Shown piece after piece: positions 24,100 through 37,611 of a stretch of 64,000 nt of DNA; position 1 is the first letter of the stretch, and every line of letters begins with the position of its first letter. The stretch is from Polydactylus sextarius (Eukaryota > Chordata > Actinopteri > Polynemidae), in the NCBI GenBank assembly GCA_016801845.1, contig CM028917.1:6165001-6229000 (forward strand). Direction: 5' to 3'. The translations under genes and the position numbers were made by a program. The notes beneath the pieces are model-generated. The model worked only from the letters and a program-made list of their open reading frames with translations. It did no database searches and was not told where the DNA came from.

Positions 24100-25669
24100 A
24101 AATTTATCCATTCACAAACCATCTGTCCTTATTCAGAAACATTTTATTTCTTCAGCTGTATTTGCAGTCACATAGAATGTATTGATCAATGTTGCACACT
24201 CACCACAATTTACACATTCACCACACACTCAACCGCATTTCCTCTCATTCAAACACAAGCACAGAAGGAGCCACAAAGAGACAAACAATCAGTAAAAACA
24301 TGTAACTAAGTGCAACATATTTTGTAGGAAAAACAAATCAGGTTTAGATCGTTTGAAATATTATCAGGGTAAACACCAAGAAAACAAAGACAAAAAGAAA
24401 ATACAGAAGTATATTCACACTTCAGCTCTGCAGCAGCAGATTATTATTAAACAGAAAGAATGTATATTTTCTATTATCTTCCTCACAAAGTGGACAAAAC
24501 TATCACCACTCTCTGTCAAGAGTTACACCTACAAAGTTTTACTTCTTAAACACTGGAAATCCAGCTGAATTTGACCTGGGATATTGAAATTTTCTACTAC
24601 ACCTGCTGGATTGCTTCACTAAACAAAAGAGGAAACTGGTGTCCACATGCAAACAGAACTAAACTTCCAGCATCACACCAGAACGCTGAGGGACACATGA
24701 CCAGCACCACCAACCCCCGACCACCTAAGGTTGAGATGTCTCATTTGGTGGGTACGTCTCTGCCTCTGCCTAACAAGTACCCACAGACATTTACATGTTA
24801 GCATATTAGCTCAGTGGTGGTCATGCTAGCTCGGCTGAGCTGTAGGTCAGGTGACCCTCGCCATGCAAATCATAGGAGTTTGTTGATAACTAAGGGAAAT
24901 CAAAATTCAACTTGCAGTAGAACAAGAGACAGAAGAGCAACGGGATTTCTGGTCTCATGTGCTCTGATCAGACAGATTTAAAATGAAGTCGACAACACAA
25001 CTTGACAAAGCCTTGACAAAGAAGACACTGTTTAAATGGAGGTGGTGAAGAATGTGAACAGTGAAGAAGAACTCCACCAATTTTACACATGAACTTAACC
25101 TTCCTCATCCCAGGGAGCGCTATGAATTATATTAAACAATCTTCAGTGTAGTTGCATTATGGTGAGTGTAAGATCCAGTGTTTAAGAGACTTAAAGTCAG
25201 GATATCTGAACCACTGCTGCATTGATATGAATTCGATTTTAAAAATCTGTCTCTTGTGCATCTGCCATCTTTACAAAAGCACATTGCTAAATTACTAAAG
25301 TACCACTTTAATTTTGACCATGTCAACTATGTAACTAGTGTTTCAGTGTATGTGCAGTTTGAGTTTGCATGAGCTAAGATGCAAACAGCTGTACTCTGTA
25401 TAGGTTCAAATAAATGTGAATGTGGTGTAGGTGTATTTCTATGGTACGTATGCAATCAAATAGAAAGCACGTGAATGTTTCATATAAAGAGATCCCAAGC
25501 TTAAATATTACAAAATGCATGGTGATGTGAAACTGAAGCACATTTAGAGTTACTATTCAAGTTTAAGGTCATTTTATAAAAACTCACATTTGATTTCAAA
25601 TGAAAGAAAACTGTCCTGTGTGGATGATGCTGCGTACTTATGTGTGTGTGCGTGAATGGGTGAGTGTGT

Positions 25670-28600
25670 TTAACGAATGGGAGCCTTCAGAGCAGCGTCC
25701 ACCTCCTCCTCAGGCTGCAGCGTATGCCACTGGGCCACAGGACGCCTGGGATTGGCCAACATGTCCGACCAGTGGCGCAGCCCGACACCAGAGGCACCAT
25801 ATCCGATCCAGCACTTGCCAATGGGGTCATTGCTGCCGAGCTTGTCGTAGTCGTAGACAGTGATCAGCACCTGGATTTTCTGTTGGTGGAGACCAGCAGA
25901 GAAAAAGACACTGTAGTTAGATTGAATTTTATTGCTGTGTATCCACAGATGATAATATTTTAATGTGGCTTTACAAGAACATAGATCCATAAATGGCTGC
26001 AGGATACAGACTTTTTCTGTTGTTGTTTGAAGAACCACCTGATCTTATTAAGCACTAATACCAAATAAAAATGAAAATTCAAAATCCAAGTTCACAAATC
26101 AACTTATTACCAGTGGCCAAGCATTTCTGAAGTTATCAAATATGACATTTAAATGGGTTCCATTTTAAACTTGAGGAAAAGTAACATGATAATAACATCT
26201 TTTCTTCCCAAGTTTCCCATCCAGCATCCATGTTGTTCAAACAGCAAATGCACTTGTGCCCATATGATGCATGGGGTGCTGGTCGTAAAAACACACAAGC
26301 AAATTGATATTTTAAGGCAATGGAAAGTGATTCCATGATTGACCAACGGAGACAAAGTTTGTCACAGAAACAGCAGCACACAAACACGCAATAGATGTAA
26401 ATTCATTCCCCATGCAGAGATGCTGTGTTTATAATCTTCCATTATAATAGCAATCCACCAAGGTTGCAAGTGCACAAGTCATCTGAAGGGAAGGGTAGAT
26501 ATCACTCGGATTGGTTTATTGCATGTTACACCAAACACACACAAATAATTAAGAGATTAAGTACTTCATCAAGTTCTGCGTCTGAAATACATAATGGATA
26601 ATGCATTTCGCTGTGTGGTGCTATAGGTGTGTGGTGCTATAAGCTAGATGCTAACATTTGCGTCTTGACATGTTCCCAGTGGTAATGCTGACATGCACAA
26701 TAATATTCAGCATGACGGTAACATTCCTTATTTTCATCCAGTAGTTGATGTGAAGTGTTGGACAAGTAAAGGGCAACTGATGCAATTCCCTGTGGAAAAA
26801 AGAAAGGTACAAACCTGAATCTGAGAGAAAGGGATCTCAAAACTAAAGCTCTCATTGAAGTAAGGATTCAGGGTGTTTTGTTTGACTGACGTCTTCTTCT
26901 TCTTCAGTCGCTTCCCATTGTGCTGCAGCACCACCTTAACAAAGGGATCTGAGACACAACAACATGATTTTAATAAGTGGAAATACCATAACCAGGTAGT
27001 TTTTAGTGTAAGTATGCATGTAAGCATGTTGTTTTCACCTGACAGTCCTCCAACGTCCATCTTTTTCAGGTTCTTGGCTTCCATGACGTTAACTGTTAGC
27101 TTACCGGCCGTTGGGACGTAACGAAGGGAAATACAGATATCACCCAGCTTCTCTTGCTGTTATGGACAAAGCGTACACAGATGAGTTTGATTTGGAACTA
27201 ACGCTGATTTGGAACTAAACTACTGGTAGAGTATGTATTGCATGTAAAGAGTATAGAATATAAATACTGTATTCTATATATGTTTCAGTGCAAGACAAAA
27301 TGAAAATCACATACCTCTTCTTTCTCTCCTCCAACCAGATCTTTCCATTCATGTATGGGCTGTCCGAGGTCTATGCTGTTCATGGCGATCTTGATTTCGC
27401 CAATGACATCATGTTTGCCAAAACGGTCAAAGTCAAAAACCTGCAGCACCAGAGTCTGACCACCCAACTCACTATATGGTATCTGGAGAAAGGAATTATT
27501 TTATTATTATTATTATTATTAATAATAATAATGAATGTCTTAAACTGATAAAAATGGTTAGTGTTTGGTATTACGTATTGACGCAAACCTTAAAGGTGAA
27601 GGTTTCATTGAAGACTGGGCACAAGTTCTTGCGCTGCACTTTGGTCTCAAATTTCTTCTTCTTGTCTGGCAGCATGTATACTTTGACATAGGGATCTGAG
27701 GTCCCACCCATGTCCATAGCTGGGAGGTCCTGGGCTTGGAGGATGCCCACTATCAGCTGGAAGAGGCAGAAGAAAGTGGGAGTGTAGAGTTAGATGATGC
27801 CAAATCCTAACTGAGCCAGTTTTTCAAAATTAAAGACATCATCATCCCTGAGCTCTTCAATTACATCTTTCCTCTCTATATTTTGAAAATGAAATTTTTC
27901 TAAATAGTCATCCAAATTGCTATGCTCAGGTGTGTGTTCATGTGTACCTGATTATCAGTGAAGTTATAGTCTAATGTGTACTCCAGTTTGCCAAATGACT
28001 CCTTCTCTTCTTCTTGCTTTCCATCCTCTCCATCCTGGAAGACACACAACAGGGTTTGAATAGTCACATTTTACATTAATTTATGTACTACAGACAATGT
28101 TTTCATGAGTGGCCTCTGTTTTCAGTGAAAAAAAAGGTTCAAGCCAGAATATTTTAACACATTCGTCTGACCTCCTAATATACAGAACACATTTTGTTGG
28201 GTAACACTGAAACACCACAGGACACATTTAAAGTTCAGCTGTGATTTTGCCCCATAGTGACCAACCACCCCACCATCCAAGATTATATTTTGAGAAGCAT
28301 AGTTATGTGCGTTTAAATGTAGGTGCAAGTCTGTTGGAACATCATTGACGAAAGGACTGCACACTTTTCCCCATTAGATATTTGTCAAAATTGACTTTGC
28401 ATCTGCACCCATTTACTTGAATTCAGCCATATGGCCTTCAGCCCCATCTTTACCACTGCTGTCCTCCAAGGAACATTGTCCGCCATTCCTGCATCAAGTC
28501 ACTATCAGTTCGGACTGTTCTCATTTGAGGTTTCCTGATGATGGAACAAGCTCCTTAATGCTCTCAGAGCAGGAGAGTCCTTCTCAATCTTCAGGAATCT

Positions 28601-30631
28601 CTTAAAATCTCTCTTCATCTCTCCTAACTCGTCTAACACCCTAAACATCCCTAACTAGCACTCAGTCTATATTCACACATTCACTGGATCACTTCTTAAT
28701 TGATCTCTTTGTACTTAGTCTTATTAAACAGAGCCAACAGTTATTGTCTTCTTTTGATTAAACCATTGTCCATTCAAATACATGGAATGAAAGAATTTCT
28801 GTTCCACAGAAATTCTGACTCTCGGCAAAAAAGCAAGTAGGCACATTTCCCAAAATATCAAACTACCCTTTAAACAAACAGTGATAACTGTGGTACCTGA
28901 ATTGTTGTCTTCAATACTCTCAAAGTCTAAATTAATGACAATTCAAAAGCTTAATTTGAACCCTGTAAATGAAGATAAAATTTATGAGGTAGAATTTTTG
29001 GACAAGTCCTCTGTATCTACAGACATAGTGGGATGATCTGACAAAACTCCATCCTCTATTTGCTCACCTTATTCTCATCTCCTTCTTCTCCCTCCTTATC
29101 CTTCTTTCTGCGGCCTCGTCCTGCTTTCCTCTCGCGCACCTTCTTGGGCTTCTTGGACTTGCTGATGCACTTCTTATAGATACAGAATCCGAAGCAGGCA
29201 ATCAGGGCAAGGACCACAACTATGATGGCTCCCACGGCCCACATGGGCACTGGAGGAAGTAGTGAGAGGAGGGAGAAGAGCGTTGGTGCTGTGACACTCT
29301 TATATTACTATACTACTACTATATTATTACTATATTACTTATACTATATAACATAGTTATATTACTATTACCCTGTACCATCCATAATGATTGGAAATGA
29401 ACTTAATTTAAACTTTAAAGTTTTTTTAATTAAAGCCAGTGGCATGACTCAGTGGAGGAACAATCTGTTGCTTTGTTCACCACTTTGAAAAGACTAACGT
29501 GGGATTTATGGTTCCCACATAATGAATTCTAATTATTAGTGATCCTCACCACTGTTTTCATTTAGTTAACATTTATGGTTTTGAGTTAAATAGCTTTTAA
29601 ACTGTTACAGTACTAATTACAGATTTATGATTTTGGTAACCCTCACTTTGCCTCTAGCACCGTCATTATGATAATTAGCTTGCTGGTGAGTGGGATTCCT
29701 GAATTCAGTTCCTTCCTTCATAAAACATGGTAATAACTGGAACATAAAAGCAAGTGGAATACAAGTGACATGCTGCTATTCTATTCCATGCTATCTTACA
29801 ACAGCTTTCAGCTCTCTATTTTTCTGTCAATTAGCCCACCACAGCCACAGCAGTCACGCAAGTTGAACATATTTAAACTTGAGCTAAAATTTTGCATGAT
29901 GCTTTTTACACCAGAGAAAATCAGAAATGGAGGAAAAGCTTAACATTGTTCTCTATGGACACCTGAAGTTGTATGATACAGCCTCTACACCTTAAAAGAA
30001 CATGGTTTGAAGAAATGTCTGAGAATCTACCACAGTAAGTCCTGAAAATATGGATTATGATAGCACAACTGGCTTCGTGGAAGTATTACTCATTATTAGT
30101 AGTATTATTAGAAGTATTACTATTAGAAGTAGTAGTAGTATTTCTATTGTTTTCAATCTTCACAATAAATTCTGTTCAACATAAACAGAAAAAAACAAAA
30201 TATTGCACAATCTGAGATGGACTTACTCCGGAGTTTATGATCTTGAAGAGTGGACGTGTGAGGAAGTGAAAATAAAGAAATGATTGAAAATGAGTTAAAA
30301 GGATAGTAAGATGATGCCATTATATCAAACAGCAGACACCAAAACAGTACAAACACATCAAATTCCATATACATTTTGAAATTACATTTGTATTTGTGTG
30401 ATACTTGTACATGTGTTTGTGTGTTCGCTCACTCGGCAGGTGTGTGAGCTCATCGAAGAACTTGTTCTTTAGGCTGTTATACTGGTGGGGGTTGTGGTGC
30501 AAAGAGGGTGGGGGAGGTGGGGGCTCCCGTTCTCGTTCCCGTTCCCGTTCACTCTCCCGATCCCGCTCCTCCTCTCGTTCCTCCTCAGCCGCCCTGCGGA
30601 GCCGAACCCCGGCCACGCTGACGAATCGCAT
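25670..30631 (-). CDS. syt5: Synaptotagmin, SYT1/2/5 class (most likely SYT5)
   Basis: Exons from 5' to 3': 30433-30631, (30227-30241 optional), 29068-29249, 27948-28034, 27589-27756, 27315-27482, 27039-27156, 26815-26948 and 25670-25879. They give 421 residues (426 with the microexon). Layout: a short Arg-Glu repeat and Pro-rich N-terminus, KNKFFDEL, a membrane segment (WAVGAIIVVVLALIACFGFCIY, about 69-90), a basic KK/RR linker with membrane-proximal cysteines, an acidic linker, then C2A and C2B. All five calcium-binding aspartates are present in C2A (171, 177, 229, 231, 237) and in C2B (302, 308, 362, 364, 370), so it should be a calcium sensor for vesicle fusion at synaptic or secretory vesicles. 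The C-terminal WHTL motif is intact. Assignment to syt5 rather than syt2 or syt8 rests on C2 wording and on linkage to tnnt1. Confidence 0.92.
27495..27532. repeat. TTA/AAT trinucleotide run
   Basis: (TTA)n turns into (ATA/AAT)n, so the tract is partly self-complementary. It lies in the syt5 intron 27483-27588, beside the splice acceptor of the second C2A exon. Confidence 0.85.
28470..28620 (+). mobile_element. L2/CR1-like LINE ORF2 C-terminal relic
   Basis: From 28542 the plus strand reads W-N-K-L-L-N-A-L-R-A-G-E-S-F-S-I-F-R-N-L-L-K-S-L. This matches the end of L2-type LINE ORF2 (roughly WNELP...SLRTAESLSIFKRRLKTHLF, as I remember it). Upstream bases with CAGTTCGGACTGTTCTCATTTGAGG also fit. 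It is an antisense relic within the 1.03-kb syt5 intron 28035-29067. The rest of that intron shows nothing recognisable. Confidence 0.6.
30227..30241 (-). CDS. syt5: Candidate 15-base microexon of syt5
   Basis: On the minus strand a pyrimidine-rich stretch ending in CTTCAAG is followed by 15 bases and a perfect GTAAGT donor. Entering and leaving phase are both 1, as for the junction it would sit in. Inclusion would add five residues (N-H-K-L-R, with the next codon still Met) immediately before the membrane segment. The flanking introns are 29250-30226 and 30242-30432. Confidence 0.5.
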
Positions 30632-32040
30632 CTCTTCTCTGTGAAAACAAAGGATCAAACAAACTCAATCAATATAAGATTTTTGACTAAGTCTGTTCAT
30701 GGCCGTATTTCATTTGTCCTGCATGATACAACAAACTCATTCACTACGTGATCTAATGGTAAAACACACACAGTGACTGTGCACATTAACCTCTTTCTTG
30801 TTGTCCGAAACATGCCTTCTCTCTGTTTCAGATATGTCCTTTCAAATTTCAAGCTGCTTGACCTTTCACCTTTCTGTAATCTCTTTAATCATTAATAGTT
30901 GCTTTGCTTTCCTGTATCTTCTCATCCTGTTCACTTCCTGGTTTTAAGCATCTGACAAAGACCAACAAACTGACTCTGAAGAACGGTTTTCTCCAGTTCA
31001 TCTGTATTGTGTAGAGAGAAGCATAAGCACACACACCACTTGTTTAATTTATTAATTCCTCTTCTATTTATCTGTACATGTCTGACCCTAATATTTCTTC
31101 ATACATTTGAACCTGCAACAATACATCATATTTGTTCAGCTAATTGTATGTTTTGCGTCAAACAATATTTCAAACTGCTGAGTAAACATGCAAATGTGTG
31201 AATTAAATAACAGGAATTGGAATTCCACTTAAACAAACTACATACATAGTCTTCTTTAGCATTAACTTGCTTTGTCCAAATAATGGAAAAGTTTCAGAAG
31301 AAAGTAATCAGAGTGTTTTCTTATGAGCATTTTTAATACAAAAAGTTTAAAGGCAAAGAATGTCCTATCTGTTGATTGACTTGATAGGTTTTTGGCTAAC
31401 CAGTATCAGATATAATGGTACTTATCAGCTATAGATATGGTACTTTACTTTCTATTTATATTTCTGCTTCATGCACTTTTTCCTTGTTTGTATTTTTGAC
31501 AAACTGATAAACTTCATAAACCGATTATTAAACTGACTGACTGAACAGATTATTAGATATTATTAGAAAATGTTATATTATAGGTATTAGCCATGACCAG
31601 TTGTATCCATATAAAGTTATAGGATCACTAGAAACTAATTCAAAAAGCAGGTATTATATATACTGAGAAAATCATTCTTATGTCTTTAGAATAAAAGGAT
31701 GGTGCTGATTTTAACTTATCTAAATATATAATATTATAACTTTATGTGTAATATGATTGACTGTTGGTGGTAACCTCATAGACTAGTGTTGGTTTTCTCA
31801 TCTAAGTCTTTGACCTTTAGTCCTTTTTGTGTTTTGTCTTGTTAGGAAGAAATGAGGAAACTAAAAGACACTGATGATGAGACAGTGTACATCTTTATAA
31901 GTAACTGACGCAGCAAAATGGAAATTTGGCTTTAACTTCTGCCAAATGTGTCACTATGTAGTGTGTTAATCAAGCCTTTTCTTGTAAACACTTGTGGTTC
32001 AGTTCACTAGTTCACTGACATTTAAACACACACTCACAGG

Positions 32041-32400
32041 CCCCGCCCACACCAGATATCCCTCTGTCGCTGCACAGCTATGTAACGAGATTAATTGCCA
32101 AAGGTAATCCAAAAATCCCCCAGCTTAAACAAATTAAGGACGGTTTGCCTCCATGAGTCTCCTCCCCTGTCTCCGCCCATCCCACCACCACCTCTCCCTG
32201 TCTCCTCCCCCTCCTGTCATCCCTCTCCATCTGTCACCTATACCCCCTCTCACAACTGATATATAGATACCGCTGCACATATGCATCATATTTCCATAAC
32301 AAGATCTGATTTAGTCAGCAAGCTGCGTTACTGTCCATGTTGACCTTCACAGCCCCCTGGATTACTTAAACAGGGGATTAGAGATGGAGACCTCGGGCAT
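32041..32400. promoter_or_regulatory. GC-richer block, possible conserved regulatory element or syt5 promoter
   Basis: This block breaks the surrounding AT-rich DNA. It carries CCCCGCCCAC, CTCCGCCCATCCC (GC/CACC-box-like), E-box words (CAGCTA, CATCTG) and, read on the minus strand, a TATATA element about 1.6 kb upstream of the syt5 coding start. Its role is inferred from composition only. Confidence 0.3.
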
Positions 32401-34469
32401 CACGACAAAACAAACACAGTCTGAAATCTTACTGATTAGATTTGCCAGATCATTGAAAAATATTCCTGTAATGCAGCAATGAATATTAAATTATCATCTC
32501 TCTCATCCTGCTCTGTTAATACATCACTGACTTTGACCTACAACAGTATGATGAGCCTAAAGGAAATTATTCTGTAATTACTGCTGATACTGATAAATAT
32601 TAATATTTATTGTTTCAGTTCAGGTGAGATGAGAGGATCAAACCAAACTACCTCAATAAACAACAACTCTGTATATATGTGGAAATATTTTTGGACAGTT
32701 GTCAGAGCCAAGAAATACTCAGACACATAACAATGTGCTGTCATTTTTACACCATGATTTTACTATATGACATGCAGATTACTTATCTTTACTCATCTGA
32801 GACGACTTGTTAAACCCACATGATTGAATTTAAAAAGAGTGTGTTTTCTTGTTGTTTTCTTCTCTCTCCATTCCAAATTCTTTGGTTTTCAGATATAGAT
32901 CTGTAATCTTGGACTACATATGGACAAACAACAGCTATGAATGTTCATTTATACATTTATGTTCACTCGTACTTTATCATTACATCTAAAATGTTATATT
33001 TATATTTATTTGACAGAGGTTACTGTTTGTGTCTAAGCCTCTTTACAGGATTTTGTTCCACTTATTATTATGACCAAACATTTGTGCAGCATGTGTGAAA
33101 TAGATTCAGTATTGTGAGGGAAACTATACTTCATTAATACTCTGTCTGCATTATCATATATTTCCATAATGGATATTAAATATGTGCTTACATTTTTATA
33201 GCCAATAAATACAAGTATCCATTAATATCCAGGACATTAAGTAAGTAATTTACAAAACATCTGCACATTTCCTGATAAGTTGTAAAGACTATCAGTGTAA
33301 ACCCTCTGATGATGTCGTTATTTGCAATTATTTTTGGTTAAAATCATCCAGTGAATTCTGTGTCATTCTGTTGTTTCTCTAATGACATTTTAACTGAAGC
33401 TCCAGCATCACATCACCCCAAAATCAGGATGATGACCACAGTTGTTATCTAGGTCGCCGCAGGTTTAGGCTGGGCAGCTGCCAACAACTTACATCACTGA
33501 GTCAGAAACCTGCACAGCTAAATGAAGGGATACAAGTCTGTGTCTAGAAATCATGCTTACTGCACATACATCCAGCAAAGCAAAAAAAAAAAAAAAATTG
33601 TCAAAAGGCCTCCAGGAGCAAACAATGTCTGACATATTAAATGAAACACATCATAAATAACAACGTGAGTCACTGTGTGTGGTAAAAAAAAGACCCTGGC
33701 AATCAGTGTGTAACAGCACAAAAAGACTCAGCATGAAGAAATGACACACAACCTATCAGCACATCATTTAAACACAGATGAAGCCACGTGAGTTAGAAGA
33801 TATTTTATCTGTGGTGCGTTCAAGCTCAAACAGTAGGAAATAATCTTTGGCTAAAAACAATCTTTCTCATTGATTTGTTATTTTAATCAGCCACAAAATC
33901 TCTGGTTTATTTTTGAGGTCAAGTTAGTTCAGTGATAGAAAAGCTCTGACTATTATTTCCTAATACTTTCTGTGCTGAAATAGAAATAACAATGTTGGTT
34001 TTTACGGATTCTCAAGTGTGCATATGGTTTTTTGTGTGGTTTTATACAAAGCTCTTGACCAAACACTTAATAAATCATTATTATTTGCTGTGTATGTATT
34101 TACCTGACAGGTCTTACGTTATTCTGCCATTTAAATGTTCTGCACTGATCTCCATGCCGACAGCTTGGCGGTGAACAGCTGGCGGTGGGATTTTGTCTAA
34201 AAGCTCACAGCGCAACTAAACCTGAGGCCCCATTAGGCCTCTGACTCTGCCTGAAATAACTTTGAAATTTGGTATTAGTTTGATATGTCACAACCCAAGC
34301 TGTCATATACAAGTATATATATTTCTATATAAATATATACAAGTTGGAGGACCTTTATTATACTTCTGACACTGAAGCTTAAAATAATTTCTGTATTATT
34401 CATTAAAACTAACTTTTCATCGAGGAGAGATAAATAATTCTTGCTGAAAGATTGGATGAGACCATTGAC

Positions 34470-34700
34470 ACATAGCATCCGATTAGCTTAGCTTAGTTTA
34501 GTTTATGGACTAGGAACAGAGGGAATCAGCTAGCCCCTCAACAAAATGTCTCTAAAACTCACTGATTAACATGTTGCATGCAGGTTGTTTGGTCTAAAAA
34601 TGAAAAGAGTACAAAGTAGCATATTGTGGTCTCATGACCAGCAGCTGCAACTTCCTGGAGCCTTGTTGTCGTGGTGACGTTAGCCATTGACGCCCGCCAT
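34470..34700. mobile_element. Teleost interspersed repeat ('attagcttagc' type)
   Basis: The order CCGATTAGCTTAGCTTAG, GGACTAGGAACAGAGGGAA, CAGCTAGCC, TCTCTAAAACTCACTGATTAACATGTT is that of a repeat I know to be scattered through many fish genomes (cattagcttagc ... ctggaaacaggggg ... cagctagcc ... ctaaagctcactaatt). GCTAAGCT words continue to about 35010. The class is unknown to me. Confidence 0.65.
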
Positions 34701-36309
34701 TCTGGCTACGTAGCAGAGATTGACAGTATTCAGTGCTAACAATGGCAGCATAGTGTCAACATCAACAACAGGAGCACATTTAATAAACTAAAATATTCAC
34801 ATTTGAGTCAAGTTAATTAAAGGAGCAGGAAGATATTTTGGCAGGCAACAGTCACATTCACATGTTGTGGCCACGTCTGAAATTAGTGCATTAGTGAGTA
34901 AACTATGAACAGAGTGTTTTGACTGAAGTACCTCAATTGAGCCTATATGCTAAACTAAGTTAACTGTAGCTAAGCTAGCATAAGCTAAGCTAAGATGAGC
35001 TAAGCTAACCTGCTGCTTGTTCTAATTACATGTTTAGCAAACAAACAATCTTTTCTCATTTATTGCTCTGAAAAGAACGATGAATGTAGGATTCTTCTGC
35101 AAATTTTTTCAAAATCCTTTTTTCTTTTTCCTTTTTCCTACTTTGACAAAATGTGCGCATCGTGAACTTGTTTTGTTGAGATGACACAGATTTGTTGCAC
35201 CATTTATTTTTGACGCTTCTACAAACACGTCTCTGCCTCTGAAATAAAACGTCATTTTGTACTTGTTCTACAGTTTGGTGTGGGGAAAAAAGAAGAAGAG
35301 AAGAAGAAACTGTATCTACATTTAACATCAACCCAGAATCCATCCTCCCTCCACTACAAACTGTCGTGTTGCAGGTGATTTCACGTGAACACAGACGCTA
35401 CAAATAGAAGTGCATTAGTGTCCTATAATCCACTTAAACTAATCTTTGCCAGTTTTGGAAAACACCCTCGACTGTGCGTAAAATCAAATGTTTCAATCTA
35501 ATGAGGGATCTTTTTCAGTGAAATGTGATAATTAGATAATAATGAACAGGACTCAGGTATCAAGTCCAATAAATGGTCATTAACATTAACCTTGAGCACC
35601 TTGTAGTTATGGCAGCAGGGTTAACACACAGTTAAAATACCAGGATGTGGACAAGTGTAAAGATAAAGTGTGGGAATTTACAGCAAAAATTAGTCATTAT
35701 TGAACCCACACAAAATGAATCATATCAATACCAATACATAAAATGTTCTGGTTCCTACATAACAAGTGCAAATATTTTATTGCCGTAATTTAATTTTCTT
35801 ACTGTAAATAGGAAACCTTGATGTTTGTCCACTATTTGTCTTGAATAAACAATTTTAAAACCTTTTAAATCAGTTTAGTCATTGATAACTAATGGAAATT
35901 CATTTTAATGTTCGTCAATCCTAAAGCCAGCAGATGACTCACCCTGTTTAGTGTCGGTCCCTCTGGTTTCTTTAGATTTTATTTTTTTTTAAGCATCCAA
36001 ATCTTCTTTTGAAAAAAATACACCACTACTGACTGACTAAAGAGAAAGACGTCCTTGTGTACAACTCTGTCTCTGTCTGTCTCTGTCCCTAACCCTCCCC
36101 CTTCTGTGTTAATCTCCACAATATCCCTCACTGCCAACCACTTACTTTCCACCTATACACAGAATAAAAATCACCACTTCTAAGAGTCTAATCATCTGTC
36201 ACTGTCACTTTAAATTCTCTACATTGCAGAACAACTGAGAATTTCACATTATATTCTTGTTATTTGCAAGTTCAACAGATCTGATCACTGATATGTTGAT
36301 ATGAGCTCA

Positions 36310-36333
36310 GACTCTCTCTCTCTCTCTCTCTCT
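36310..36333. repeat. CT microsatellite
   Basis: Roughly 12 CT dinucleotides. Confidence 0.9.
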
Positions 36334-36706
36334 CTGCATGTGCTTCCTAATCTGCAGGAAAAGGAGGGAGTGATGGCGACATGTCGGATAAAGTGGTTAA
36401 AACTGTTCCAGAAAGAAATTAAACTAAAAAGATTTTGGATTTAATGTCTAAAACGTAAATTACAGAGCAGTCTCTTTTCTGACTGAAGCTTGTAGTTTTA
36501 ACTTTACTGTTAATTGCAGATGCTCCATCAAAACCAACACAAACATGGGAGGAACATGTAAACTTCAAACTGAGGTGCTAACCACTGCACCACTATTCAA
36601 CCACTCATTCATTTACCTGAAAATAAATGACATTAAGATTAGTTTAAGATAAATTAAAATTCTCTATACAGCACAAAAATCAACATGCAAGTTTTGGACC
36701 ACCTGA

Positions 36707-36720
36707 GCAGCAGAGGGCGC
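36707..36720 (+). promoter_or_regulatory. CTCF-like motif, forward
   Basis: GCAGCAGAGGGCGC matches 13 of 14 positions of the CTCF core CCASYAGRKGGCRS. Motif match only. Confidence 0.35.
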
Positions 36721-37611
36721 TATTGTTCTTAAAATACCATCATTTGCATACATATGAATTTATGATGCTATTTACTGGTTTGAACTTTTACACCTTGATC
36801 ATTTTGAGTTGAGAATAAAAGTGAGGTGGGAAATAGTATCAGCTGGCTAATATGTCCGCTACGTCACCGTAAAGGTGAGATACGTCAGTGTATCGCTACC
36901 ATCAAGAAGCCAAAGTAAATATTGTAGGCTTAATAATTTTGTGCAAATTTGTGATTTTTTTTTTTTTAACCCATACCACAGTTACACTGATGAGAGATCA
37001 ATCATACTGAAAACTCTTTTTCAAAAATATTAAGTATTACCCACTCAAGTGACTGACTATGAGTGAGTAATATCCTGGACTATCAGAGTCAAATTTATAC
37101 CATCGCTTTTAGTTTGATGAGCAGAAGTGACCACAGTCATGGACTTAGTAGATAAACCTGTACAGAGCCGTATATAGAGATATCACGATGAAAGTATATG
37201 GAAATATTATGCTATCCATTAAAATTTTATTCTATTTAGTTTTTATCAATATTCAGATACTATTCAGATTAATAATACAAATTACAACTAAGTCCACAAG
37301 TTACATATTTGATGATTCATTAATTGGCTATTAATCATAAATTGTAAAATTATAGTTAATAATTATGTTATAAGTTAAGATTTTATTGATCTCTGGAGGG
37401 ACTTCATAGACAACTCTTTAGTACATATACTGTACGTATATAGTGGCATGTTATTCTTGGTATGCTAGGATACTAGTACTAGTCAACCTATAACATAATC
37501 TGATATTCATGTAACCTCCTACTAACATGTCTGATGTTTATAGATTTACATTGTGGCTTCACTTTGCGATTGCCACCAGACCACAACACCGGTAACTAAT
37601 AGGAGGAAATG

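Larger units (their letters stand above)
21947..25669. other. Intergenic spacer between convergent tnnt1 and syt5
   Basis: No gene is recognisable. The spacer must hold the syt5 3' UTR on its right side. Candidate minus-strand AATAAA signals (TTTATT on the plus strand) occur near 23980-24010 and 24143-24148, but none is close to the stop codon. The left half is unique-looking AT-rich DNA. Confidence 0.6.

Noticed and set aside
32300..32345. Possible REST/NRSF site upstream of syt5 (minus strand CATGGACAG)
   Set aside because: Only the right half resembles the consensus; the left half (TTCAGCACC) is missing.
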